Of a stretch of DNA of 21,612 nt, positions 14,574 through 21,612 are shown in pieces. A program made the translations under genes and the position numbers. The notes under the pieces are model-generated. The model was not told the DNA's origin. It worked only from the letters and a program-made list of their open reading frames with translations, and ran no database searches. Position 1 is the stretch's first letter, and each line of letters starts with the position of its first letter. Source of the stretch: Desulfobacterales bacterium (lineage in GTDB: Bacteria > Desulfobacterota > Desulfobacteria > Desulfobacterales > UBA11574); the NCBI GenBank assembly GCA_012974475.1, contig JAAXQD010000054.1, positions 1 to 21,612 of the forward strand. Reading direction: 5' to 3'.

Positions 14574-15665
14574 TTACGGCCAATTTCTCGAAGGGCAGAA
14601 AAAAGCCCCTTTGGTTTTCTTGGCCAGACGCCAATAGGCATCTGCGGCCAGTGGGTCTCCCTCCATGGGATAAAGGATGATGTTCACCGGAACTCGAGCC
14701 GGCAGTCTCTGGATCGCCTCATTGAATAAACGAATACGTTTTTTACTGGAAACCCTGGTTTGCCAAGGCTTGCTGCTGCCAAGCGTCGGCAAACTGTCGG
14801 AAAGTAAAAATATGTTGTCCGGAGACGGTTTCATCTCGCCGATGGCGTTGAATGCATTTAACAGGCTGGTTCCTTTCTCCGGGACCAACCGTTGCATGCT
14901 GTCTGCCGCAAGGTTTAACTGATCTAGGTCCCCGGCATCCAGCCAGATCCCTTTTGTTTCTTCCACCAGCGGCCGTGCCGTTTCGTTGAATGTGTAAATT
15001 TGAAAATTGCTGGTCGGTGGCAGCTGGCTTAGCAGCCAATCGATGGTCTTTATCACCTGCCGCCACTTGGGAGCCCTTAATTTTTGGGTATTCTTTAAAT
15101 TTCGGCGACGAATAATCCCCACAATGGTTTGATCCAGCATACTGGCGGAAGCGTCTACCAGAATAAAAATACGTTTGCCGCCCATCTTCAAATCGGTGAG
15201 GTACTGGCGATCTCCATGCCCGGGAAACGGGTGTAACCTGGACCCCAGCTCGTCGCGGGTTTTGGCACCGGCCTTTAATCGACTGAGTTCCTCTTCCAAT
15301 GATTTTAGATCGGCTTTCAGTCTGTTGGTGTGTGCTTTGGTTGACAGGGTTTCCTTGTCCCTATCCGCGAGTTCAACCTTTTTTTCATAGACCACTTCAA
15401 TGACTTCACGGGATCGCCCCTGGATCGTCACCAGTTCGGCCTCGGTTTGCAAAAGGGTGTTGCGAGCCTCGACCAAGTTCTTTTTGGCGTCCAACACCTG
15501 GTCTTTCAGTCTGCTGACCTCAGCACGCAAATCCGCCGTAACCGCATCCCGTCGAACGGCGCTCTTCGCGTTTACAACGACAAACAGAAGAATGATTGCC
15601 CCTAACCCGCAGCAGATGCAGTCGATAAAAGATAAGCTGAATACATTAAATTTTCTACGTTTCAT
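14574..15665 (-). CDS. ExbD/TolR-like anchored VWA protein, intact paralogue
   Basis: 363 residues from the ATG at 15663-15665. It has the same layout as the downstream paralogue: basic start MKRRKFNV, one membrane helix FSLSFIDCICCGLGAIILLF with Asp15 and Cys16/18/19, a long coiled coil (about 42-135), then a VWA domain with MIDAS DASAS (171-175), the threonine motif KGTSLLNAF and the LLSDSLPT aspartate. The C terminus (YWRLAKKTKGAFFCPS) completes the fold. It probably partners the ExbB-like channel encoded upstream. The start overlaps the stop of the FHA gene by 11 bases (ATGAAACGTAG), so translation is coupled; GGAAAC precedes it. A TTG 18 bases further up is the alternative. Confidence 0.82.
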   Translation of the reverse strand: MKRRKFNVFSLSFIDCICCGLGAIILLFVVVNAKSAVRRDAVTADLRAEVSRLKDQVLDAKKNLVEARNTLLQTEAELVTIQGRSREVIEVVYEKKVELADRDKETLSTKAHTNRLKADLKSLEEELSRLKAGAKTRDELGSRLHPFPGHGDRQYLTDLKMGGKRIFILVDASASMLDQTIVGIIRRRNLKNTQKLRAPKWRQVIKTIDWLLSQLPPTSNFQIYTFNETARPLVEETKGIWLDAGDLDQLNLAADSMQRLVPEKGTSLLNAFNAIGEMKPSPDNIFLLSDSLPTLGSSKPWQTRVSSKKRIRLFNEAIQRLPARVPVNIILYPMEGDPLAADAYWRLAKKTKGAFFCPSRNWP

Positions 15666-17061
15666 CGGTTTCCATACAGACAATGAGCCGGATGGTTTCT
15701 CCAGATGCTCCCAGACGAACGATTCGGCCCAGGTCCAGGGTGATGCTCCCGTCGACCCGTCGATCGTCCACGAAGGTTCCCTGATCGCTGTAATCCGTCA
15801 AGACAACCCTGTCAGCCTCACGTTGAACCGTGCAATGCTTTTTGGAAACGGATTGCCCCTTGACATGGATCCCTTTTCCGGTCGGGCAACGATCGCGGCC
15901 GATGAAAAGCGGCTTTTCGGAAAGCGGATAGGCCACATCACCGTAAAGCAAATGGGTCGCCTGTATCTGGCCGGGAGTTTTATTCGAAATCGTAGGGGGA
16001 ATCTCAGTTTCCGCCTTCTGCCAGGGGCGGCTGGTGAAAAAGGACGCGTCGTGGCCGGCTTTGCCATCCGCCAACTGGCGCCAAAACCTCAAAACACCCT
16101 GAGCCCCGGCTCCGGGCTCGAGTTCCATGATTTCGCAATGATCGATTTCTGACAATCTATCTTTCAATCCGGGAAGAGAGGCAATTCGATGGGTCAGCTG
16201 AAGAACCATAAACCCGTTTTTACCGTGTTCATCCCGCATTTTTAAAATTAAACGGCAGATGTCATCATACACTGCCTCGCTCTTTTGTTTCAGCAGGTCC
16301 AAAAGCAAGGTAATATGATAACTATCTGTTCCGTTTGATATTTCAAACAAACACGATGGTTGGCGTTTAAAAATTTCCAAGGCATCGGATAGACGGTCAT
16401 ATAGCGCCTGTTCGGTGGCGGCCTGGTGAAGCGGATCGAACCTTGTGGACCGCACAAATTCTTCAGAAATGGATTCCACCCATACCCGGTATAACTGCTC
16501 CAGGTTAATTTCCTGGACAGTTACCGAGTTCTCACGGGTCAAATGCTCACCCTGATGGAGATAAACGATCTCAAACCGATGTAAATGAATGTCCAGATGC
16601 AACAGCATTGCGTCCGGACAAGGGGTAAATGATGCGGCTATTGGAAGGGATACGAACCCTTTAACAGGAATCGTCAACTCCTGAGCCATCCCCAGAATAA
16701 GTCCAAGCTGTTCCCGTCCATAATAGTCGGGAACAGCGACAATCATCTCATCGCCATGGATTTTAACCTTCTCCCAGATGTGGGAGAGGTGGGCGCAGGC
16801 GATTTCTGCATGATTCTGAACGTGCCGGTTCTTCTGTTTTAGAGGTTCCGTATTCAATCGGTCCCAAAACCTGTTGATGACTTGCAGCGGAAACAGATGC
16901 GCCCGGTTAACTGCTGAATTTCCAACGAGCAGACCCTTTTTATCCGGGATGGCAAACCCCGGACTCTCTGGGTTCTGTCCGTCGACCGCCAGCAATCTCG
17001 CCGGTTTTTCGCCGGCAACGAGGATCCCGGCATCGCTGAGTTCAAGTCCGAGAAGCGTCAT
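15655..17061 (-). CDS. Actin/Hsp70-like ATPase domain fused to a C-terminal FHA domain
   Basis: 468 residues, cytoplasmic (no signal peptide or helix). The first ~330 residues resemble the actin/Hsp70/PilM fold: MIVAVPDYYGREQLGLI and the GFVSLPIAAS region match the first lobe, LLHLDIHLHRFEIV sits where DIGGGT-type phosphate-2 loops lie but lacks the glycines, and EPGAGAQGVL matches the adenosine motif. Nucleotide hydrolysis is thus doubtful. Residues 385-445 are a canonical FHA domain: LFIGRD (Arg389), SVSKKHC (Ser405, His409), TDYSDQGTFVD, which binds phosphothreonine peptides, implying a Ser/Thr kinase elsewhere. GGATGGGGTG precedes the ATG. It lies 31 bases after the ExbB-like gene and overlaps the next VWA gene. 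Confidence 0.78.
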   Translation of the reverse strand: MTLLGLELSDAGILVAGEKPARLLAVDGQNPESPGFAIPDKKGLLVGNSAVNRAHLFPLQVINRFWDRLNTEPLKQKNRHVQNHAEIACAHLSHIWEKVKIHGDEMIVAVPDYYGREQLGLILGMAQELTIPVKGFVSLPIAASFTPCPDAMLLHLDIHLHRFEIVYLHQGEHLTRENSVTVQEINLEQLYRVWVESISEEFVRSTRFDPLHQAATEQALYDRLSDALEIFKRQPSCLFEISNGTDSYHITLLLDLLKQKSEAVYDDICRLILKMRDEHGKNGFMVLQLTHRIASLPGLKDRLSEIDHCEIMELEPGAGAQGVLRFWRQLADGKAGHDASFFTSRPWQKAETEIPPTISNKTPGQIQATHLLYGDVAYPLSEKPLFIGRDRCPTGKGIHVKGQSVSKKHCTVQREADRVVLTDYSDQGTFVDDRRVDGSITLDLGRIVRLGASGETIRLIVCMETDET

Positions 17062-17092
17062 TTAAGCACCCCATCCGTTGGATTCGTTGTTG

Positions 17093-17896
17093 TTATTGGG
17101 TCAGGAGATGCCTGGTTAATTTGTCTTCACAGTAGGCTTCGGTTTCCAACACATACCGCTCCTGCAACAATTGCAGCTGATGCAGCATAAACATGAGAAC
17201 AATGCTGATAAGAAGCGCAATCAGGGTAGAGTTAAACGCCACTCCCAGACTGCGGGTGACACCAAAGATCTCCCCTTCAATGGCCTGGTGCGCCAGTCCA
17301 AGCGCATCTCCGATACCCCGGACAGTGCCGATAAATCCGATGGAGGGAATGGCCCAGGCAACATATCTGATCATAGACAATTCAGATTCCAGCCGTTCGC
17401 CTTCAGCCGCGCAGTAGGCATGGGTGGCATCCGCGACATCCTGAACATTACGGGTCGAGCTGAATCTCTGTAAGCCCGCAAGCAGTGACCTCGGAAGCAA
17501 TGCGTTCCGTTGATACGGCGGCAACCCTTGAATCTCCCGGGACAGCTCCCGGGTATCTTCAGGCAGGATACGCACGCCCTCGGCCAGGGGAATTAAGTCT
17601 CTCTGAAGCAGCATCCGATGCCGAACGGTGGTAACGGCTTTAAATGCCATAATGGCCAGCGCCCAGAACATGAGAATAAAACACGCTTCCTGCTCATAGT
17701 CACGGATCAACACGTAGATCGACCGCTCGGTGCTCTGGGTTTTGTTTTTTTCGATCATAGCGGCCTGCTGGGCCAGGATGGCATCGGCATTGGGACGGAT
17801 AATGCCGACATAAGCGGCATGGACAACAATGACGATCAAAATCAGGGAGAAAAGCTGGTAAATAAATTCCATGGATATCGGTAATGTTTTTTTCAT
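17093..17896 (-). CDS. MotA/TolQ/ExbB-family proton channel protein
   Basis: 267 residues from the ATG at 17894-17896 (MKKTLPIS). Four membrane segments are visible: FIYQLFSLILIVIVVHAAYV, ACFILMFWALAIMAFKAV, AWAIPSIGFIGTVRGIGDAL and the long last one VAFNSTLIALLISIVLMFML. The third carries the family signature P-x2-G-F-x-G-T-V-x-G-I and the fourth the conserved Thr, both of which line the ion path in ExbB/TolQ. The product should form a pentameric ring energised by ion flow. No separate ExbD, TolR or MotB gene is present; the two VWA proteins downstream carry the matching Asp-bearing helix. The frame opens 17 codons earlier, but that extension has no ribosome binding site. Confidence 0.87.
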   Translation of the reverse strand: MKKTLPISMEFIYQLFSLILIVIVVHAAYVGIIRPNADAILAQQAAMIEKNKTQSTERSIYVLIRDYEQEACFILMFWALAIMAFKAVTTVRHRMLLQRDLIPLAEGVRILPEDTRELSREIQGLPPYQRNALLPRSLLAGLQRFSSTRNVQDVADATHAYCAAEGERLESELSMIRYVAWAIPSIGFIGTVRGIGDALGLAHQAIEGEIFGVTRSLGVAFNSTLIALLISIVLMFMLHQLQLLQERYVLETEAYCEDKLTRHLLTQ

Positions 17897-18049
17897 AGCT
17901 GCGTCCACTTTAAGAGGAGTTTCGAGGTTGAGAACCCTATGGCACATCGCGAAATTTACTAAGGAGTTCTTTTTTTATCCGACATCAAGTAAATTCCCAT
18001 CAGCCGCGGTTAATCCCATTCGTAATACAGCCGATTCCCCCATACCATC

Positions 18050-18397
18050 TTAGATGTCATAGGGAAAATCGACCCCCTGATCTGCCGGAATCGTTTCTGA
18101 GGGGATGAACGGTTTCAGTTGCTTGGCTTTTTTGGGGGCATTTTTCTCTTTGGTCAAGGTTTCCGCTTGTGTGGCGTCTTCGTCGGTTTTTTCAATACCC
18201 TGGCCCCTTACACCATCCGATGTTTTCCTATTTTCATTTTGCGCAAAAAATGTTTCTGGGTCCTGAGTTAGTTCTATATTTTGTAGAACCGGCCTGTTTG
18301 AACCATCCAAAGATCTCATCAACGCGGTTCCTGCAAACGTCACCTGTAGAAAACTTAACCAGAGTGAAGCAATTATGATGATATATCCTTTGGTCAT
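18050..18397 (-). CDS. Small secreted protein of unknown function
   Basis: 115 residues from the ATG at 18395-18397, just 2 bases past the stop of the PEGA/FGE-like gene, so probably translationally coupled. The signal peptide (MTKGYIIIIASLWLSFLQVTFAG) is clear. The mature part is short, charged and probably disordered: QNENRKTSDGVRGQG, then Lys/Glu-rich, ending FIPSETIPADQGVDFPYDI. I recognise no domain. Its place between the PEGA/FGE-like protein and the channel protein suggests a periplasmic accessory part of the same machine. A TTG 21 bases upstream would be the alternative start. Confidence 0.6.
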   Translation of the reverse strand: MTKGYIIIIASLWLSFLQVTFAGTALMRSLDGSNRPVLQNIELTQDPETFFAQNENRKTSDGVRGQGIEKTDEDATQAETLTKEKNAPKKAKQLKPFIPSETIPADQGVDFPYDI

Positions 18398-18399
18398 GA

Positions 18400-20478
18400 T
18401 TACTTTGTATACCTGCAAACCCGAAATCCGACATCTTCCCGTGTGCCGTCACCGTAGCTGCGGTATGCCAGCCTTAGGGTGCTGATGCTGCCGTGCTTCC
18501 AGCTGGAACCCCGAATTACATGGTGTTTACCCTTCTCCGCCCCGACGGGGTCAACAACTGTTTTTTCAGGAGCATATGTGTAAATCGAATAATAGTCGTG
18601 ACACCATTCCGACACATTACCCCCCATATCATAGAGCCCCAGTCTGTTGGGTTTGAATTTGGCCGGAGACGCCGTTGCCACATAACCGTCATTGTATCCT
18701 TCAAGAACGGTCGGGAGCAAGTCTTTTGCGGATTGATCGGAATAATTCCCCGATAATTTCCCAGGGGGAAATTTTTGACCCCATGGATATTTCAAGGGGG
18801 TCTGGTCATTGTAAATCCGGGCACAGTATTCCCACTCCGCTTCTGTAGGCAGACGATAACCGGTATTCAGAGGTTTTACTGCAACCAGGTTCTCCCCTTT
18901 CTTAACGTACGCAGACGGCAGTGCCTCCTTGGCGCTAAGCCAGTTGCAGAACAGAGCGGCCTTTTCCCAGGCTACCCGAACCACGGGTTGGTCGGGATTG
19001 TTTAGAGATTTGGACTTAAAACTTCCTGAATTGTGCCGGGGCATAAATTCCTTGAATTCCGCGTTGGTGACTTCTTTAAGCCCCATATAAAACGGCAGGA
19101 TCAGTTTAACCTTTCTCAAGGTCTCATTGGACTTGCGACCCTGTTCTCTGCGCGAAGATCCCATGGTATACGGCTTGGGCCGAATTAACTTCAGACTGTA
19201 ACCGGTCTTGGTTGTAATCACCGTCGGCGTCTCTTCTTTGGCCACACCCTCTTTTTTCAGGGTTATTTTCAATTCCTGTGGAAACCCTGGCCGGGGTGTA
19301 ATGCGGGTACGATGCGAACGATACCCTTTCTTTTTGAATTCCAGCGTGTGTTCCACTGCAATCAGGCGAAATTGCCTCGGGGCAGAGCCCCATGATTTGC
19401 CGTTCACCAGGAGTTCCGTGTCGCCCGGTTCCACCAAAAGGCGTACGATACCTTCTCTGGATTCTAATTTTACGTTGAGCTGTTTGAACGTAGACGATGG
19501 GACCTGGACTTTCCGTGTTGTTTTCTCATAACCGGCCTTTGATATTTGAACGATGTGATCTTTATGTGGAGAAAGATCGACCTTCAGCGGCGTTTGACCG
19601 AAGAATCTCCCGTCAATCAATACATTCGCCCCGGCAGGTTTTGTATGGATCGCCAATTTGCCGTCTGCCGGCTGAAGCTTTACATCCTTTATTTCTTGGG
19701 GTTCATTCGGTTTCACCACCAGACGGCTTCCCCAGATTTTATAGCCCTCGGCACTGATTTCCAGCAGATAAGTCCCCGCCGCCAGTTGAAAACGCAAAGG
19801 CGTATTCCCCAACAATCGCCCGTCGATCTTTACGTTTGCACCCTGTGGCACGGAACTGACGAAGACCTCCGACCATCCCGGAAGCAGTGCCAGGTTAAAC
19901 ACCTGAAGTTTGCCGCACCCGTGCACCTGAACTTCTGTCTGCAAGTTTTGATATTTTTCGGCACGAACTTCAACCTTCCGAAGCCCCGGCGCTACTTCAA
20001 GATTCTCGAGAGGAGTGTTTCCCACCGCGTCCCCGTCGATATACACCTGTGCACCGGCGATGGTCCTGTCGGTCATGTCCGATGGATGTGCATGGACCTT
20101 CAGCCGGCCGGGTCGTTTTTGCATTTTAAGATGTAAACGCTGTTGCTTATCAGCGCTGACCCGAAGTCTGTGCTCAAGGGGAAAAAAGCACTCTTTGAGC
20201 GCCGCCAGCGTATATTCTCCGGGCCGCATCAGATAATAGTCGCCGATTCGGGGTGTAAAGATGCTCCCGGAAAACGTTATGCTTTCCGGAACAGGCGCTA
20301 TGGTAATCACCACCTGGCGGGCCGTGAAGACAAACCATGCCGAAACACCCAGAAGAATCAAGACACCCACCAGAGAAACACCGGCAAACCATTTAAAGAG
20401 GCTAAACGGCATTAATCTTCGGGATGACCGTCGGGACCGAATGGGGATCGGTTCGATTTTTATGGGTCTTGATTCCAT
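18400..20478 (-). CDS. Membrane-anchored PEGA-repeat protein with FGE/sulfatase-modifying-factor-like domain lacking catalytic cysteines
   Basis: 692 residues. A basic cytoplasmic start is followed by one membrane helix (about 30-52), then at least three PEGA-type repeats (about 123-185, 203-256, 273-327) and a divergent fourth (343-397), each of the form P-x-G-A-x-V-x-I-D-G ... G-x-T-P-L ... G-Y. The last ~260 residues are an FGE-sulfatase (SUMF1-like, C-type-lectin-related) domain: FYMGLKEVTNAEF, GYRLPTEAEWEYCAR, GLYDMGGNVSEWC, VIRGSSWKH, VGFRVCR. The two copper-binding cysteines of true formylglycine-generating enzymes, expected in the RGSSW region, are absent (KHGSISTLRLAYRS). It is therefore probably a ligand-binding rather than a catalytic domain, facing the periplasm or surface. 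The gene is 41 bases from the TPR gene upstream. Confidence 0.88.
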   Translation of the reverse strand: MESRPIKIEPIPIRSRRSSRRLMPFSLFKWFAGVSLVGVLILLGVSAWFVFTARQVVITIAPVPESITFSGSIFTPRIGDYYLMRPGEYTLAALKECFFPLEHRLRVSADKQQRLHLKMQKRPGRLKVHAHPSDMTDRTIAGAQVYIDGDAVGNTPLENLEVAPGLRKVEVRAEKYQNLQTEVQVHGCGKLQVFNLALLPGWSEVFVSSVPQGANVKIDGRLLGNTPLRFQLAAGTYLLEISAEGYKIWGSRLVVKPNEPQEIKDVKLQPADGKLAIHTKPAGANVLIDGRFFGQTPLKVDLSPHKDHIVQISKAGYEKTTRKVQVPSSTFKQLNVKLESREGIVRLLVEPGDTELLVNGKSWGSAPRQFRLIAVEHTLEFKKKGYRSHRTRITPRPGFPQELKITLKKEGVAKEETPTVITTKTGYSLKLIRPKPYTMGSSRREQGRKSNETLRKVKLILPFYMGLKEVTNAEFKEFMPRHNSGSFKSKSLNNPDQPVVRVAWEKAALFCNWLSAKEALPSAYVKKGENLVAVKPLNTGYRLPTEAEWEYCARIYNDQTPLKYPWGQKFPPGKLSGNYSDQSAKDLLPTVLEGYNDGYVATASPAKFKPNRLGLYDMGGNVSEWCHDYYSIYTYAPEKTVVDPVGAEKGKHHVIRGSSWKHGSISTLRLAYRSYGDGTREDVGFRVCRYTK

Positions 20479-20519
20479 TTTGATTTCAAATTGTTATTTT
20501 GGTTTATGCAACCTCGAGT

Positions 20520-21612
20520 TCACACCTTGTTCCTGCAGATAACGGTTACGCGCAAAGTTTTCTGGTCGGGTTTCACGATAATTTTCTGCCGGACATCTTT
20601 GTACCCGTTGCGAGAGCCGACCACTGTATAAGTACCGGGTCTCAACGATAATTCGCGAAAGGAAAATCGCCCAAGTTTACCGACTTTATAAACGACAACT
20701 TCGGTGAGATCATCGGATTCGATCATCACCTTAACAGGGGTTTGGGCAGCATCCACTATCATCTTTAATTCATCCAACTGGGCCCTAAAGTGCGGTCCTT
20801 TCGGTTGTAGCGTTTCGGCCGCCGCTATGACCTGCATGGCATTTTGAAGCTGCTGACTCGATTCCACAGCATCGGAGTTTTGAAGAAAAAAGCCGAGCCG
20901 CTTGGCCACACGAATATGTTCCAAAGCCCGGTCTTTACCTTTCACGGCAAACCCTATTTTGGGGTCGATTTTAAGAACCGCCAGATAAGATTTGAGGGCC
21001 TGCTCCCAATCTTCAGTTTTTTCGGCGGTCTTTGCATTCCTTTGCAGTTTTTCAATCTTATCGAGCCGGGTGGCCGCGTCAACCTGCACCAGAGCGTTCT
21101 GTACTTCGGGGGAATCGGGCCGGAACGCTTTTGCCTTTAACAGCCGGGTCCTGGCAGATCGATAATCACCGTCGTGATATGCCGCCAATCCTTCTGACAT
21201 GAGTCTTTGAAACTGTTCGCCCACGATCCATTCATTGACCCGATTTAGACCCTTTAGAGCGTCCTCGGATTCAGGGTCTAACTTCAGGGCTTCCTGAAAA
21301 TCGGCGTGGGCAAAAGCGAACCGATTGTTTTTCTCATGATTTTTGCCCGATTCTATCAGACGCCCCACCGCATCGAGCTTCTCAGCCCGTTCCAGATTCT
21401 CCCGGGCCGGTCCATTGGACGGTACGATCATTAAGGCTGCACGCAATTTCTGTCGGGCAGTGCTGCTGTCACCGGCTTCAAGAGCCTTGCCACCTTCCTC
21501 GAGCAGGCTCTGGAACACGGACTCAGCCTTATCAGCCAACACGGCTGCTTTTCTTTCGGCTTGGGCATATTTTGCAGCTGCTGCCAAAAACACATTATCC
21601 ATAAGCAGTGCG
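20520..21612 (-). CDS. TPR-repeat protein with C-terminal PEGA-like domain (5' end outside window)
   Basis: At least 363 codons; the frame is open to the window edge (ALL precedes the first Met at 21602), so this Met is probably internal and the start lies outside. Helical repeats fill most of it: ALEAGDSSTARQKLRAALM, FAFAHADFQEALKLDPESED, YHDGDYRSARTRLLKAKAF and DWEQALKSYLAVLKIDP are successive TPR units. The last ~70 residues (VKVMIESDDLTEVVVYKVG ... RPGTYTVVGSRNGYKDVRQ) are a beta-rich domain related to PEGA repeats, as in the neighbour 41 bases downstream. Probably an envelope protein, with its membrane anchor or signal in the missing N terminus. It is the first visible gene of the VWA/ExbB operon. 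Confidence 0.75.
   Translation of the reverse strand, partial: ALLMDNVFLAAAAKYAQAERKAAVLADKAESVFQSLLEEGGKALEAGDSSTARQKLRAALMIVPSNGPARENLERAEKLDAVGRLIESGKNHEKNNRFAFAHADFQEALKLDPESEDALKGLNRVNEWIVGEQFQRLMSEGLAAYHDGDYRSARTRLLKAKAFRPDSPEVQNALVQVDAATRLDKIEKLQRNAKTAEKTEDWEQALKSYLAVLKIDPKIGFAVKGKDRALEHIRVAKRLGFFLQNSDAVESSQQLQNAMQVIAAAETLQPKGPHFRAQLDELKMIVDAAQTPVKVMIESDDLTEVVVYKVGKLGRFSFRELSLRPGTYTVVGSRNGYKDVRQKIIVKPDQKTLRVTVICRNKV

Noticed and set aside
15400..16152. Plus-strand 250-codon frame
   Set aside because: Lies antisense to the VWA and FHA genes, whose domains are clear; its own translation is Ser/Arg-rich with no motif.
1..21612. CRISPR array, rRNA, or complete insertion sequence
   Set aside because: No regularly spaced direct repeats, no rRNA-like segment and no transposase gene were seen.

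Overview
The window is chromosomal DNA from a bacterium, most likely a Desulfobacterota (former Deltaproteobacteria) member. This is an inference from protein style: a fused ATP sulfurylase/APS kinase, an Fe-S flavoprotein, an ExeA-type ATPase with a TPR tail, a 65-residue XRE regulator of a kind I associate with that group, and short palindromic repeats. Apart from a partial tRNA at the left edge and one flavoprotein gene, every gene lies on the minus strand.

Left part (1-7.5 kb). The 3' end of a tRNA-Val(CAC) with a good terminator is followed by a PAPS-metabolism pair on the minus strand: a Sat-CysC fusion and, downstream, a CysQ-type phosphatase. A palindromic MITE-like element sits exactly between them. 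A second copy of the element lies just upstream of the plus-strand iron-sulfur flavoprotein gene. Then, on the minus strand, come a small XRE regulator, an ExeA/GspA-like AAA+ ATPase with a transmembrane and TPR tail, and a LysM lipoprotein. The last two are separated by 13 bp.

Middle (7.5-13.2 kb). This stretch has long intergenic spaces and looks AT-rich up to about 10.6 kb. It holds a secreted protein of unknown family with a dockerin-like calcium loop, a PBS-lyase-type HEAT-repeat protein, a short degenerate TPR protein, a two-HKD cardiolipin synthase, and an endonuclease/exonuclease/phosphatase-family hydrolase. Several perfect inverted repeats lie in the spaces.

Right part (13.4-21.6 kb, running off the right edge). 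This is the most interesting region: a seven-gene minus-strand run. In transcription order it encodes a TPR/PEGA-like protein (5' end outside the window), a membrane-anchored PEGA-repeat protein with a formylglycine-generating-enzyme-like fold that lacks the catalytic cysteines, a small secreted protein, an ExbB/TolQ/MotA-type channel, a protein joining a degenerate actin/Hsp70-like ATPase to an FHA domain, and two paralogous proteins. Each paralogue has an ExbD/TolR-like single transmembrane segment (Asp followed by Cys-x-Cys-Cys), a coiled coil and a von Willebrand A domain. I read this as an ion-motive-force-driven envelope machine in which VWA domains replace the peptidoglycan- or TonB-binding part of the stator partner, with FHA phospho-signalling inside the cell and PEGA/lectin-like domains outside it. 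Its biological role is not known to me. The last VWA gene carries an in-frame TAA, and 35 further conserved-looking codons follow before the next stop.
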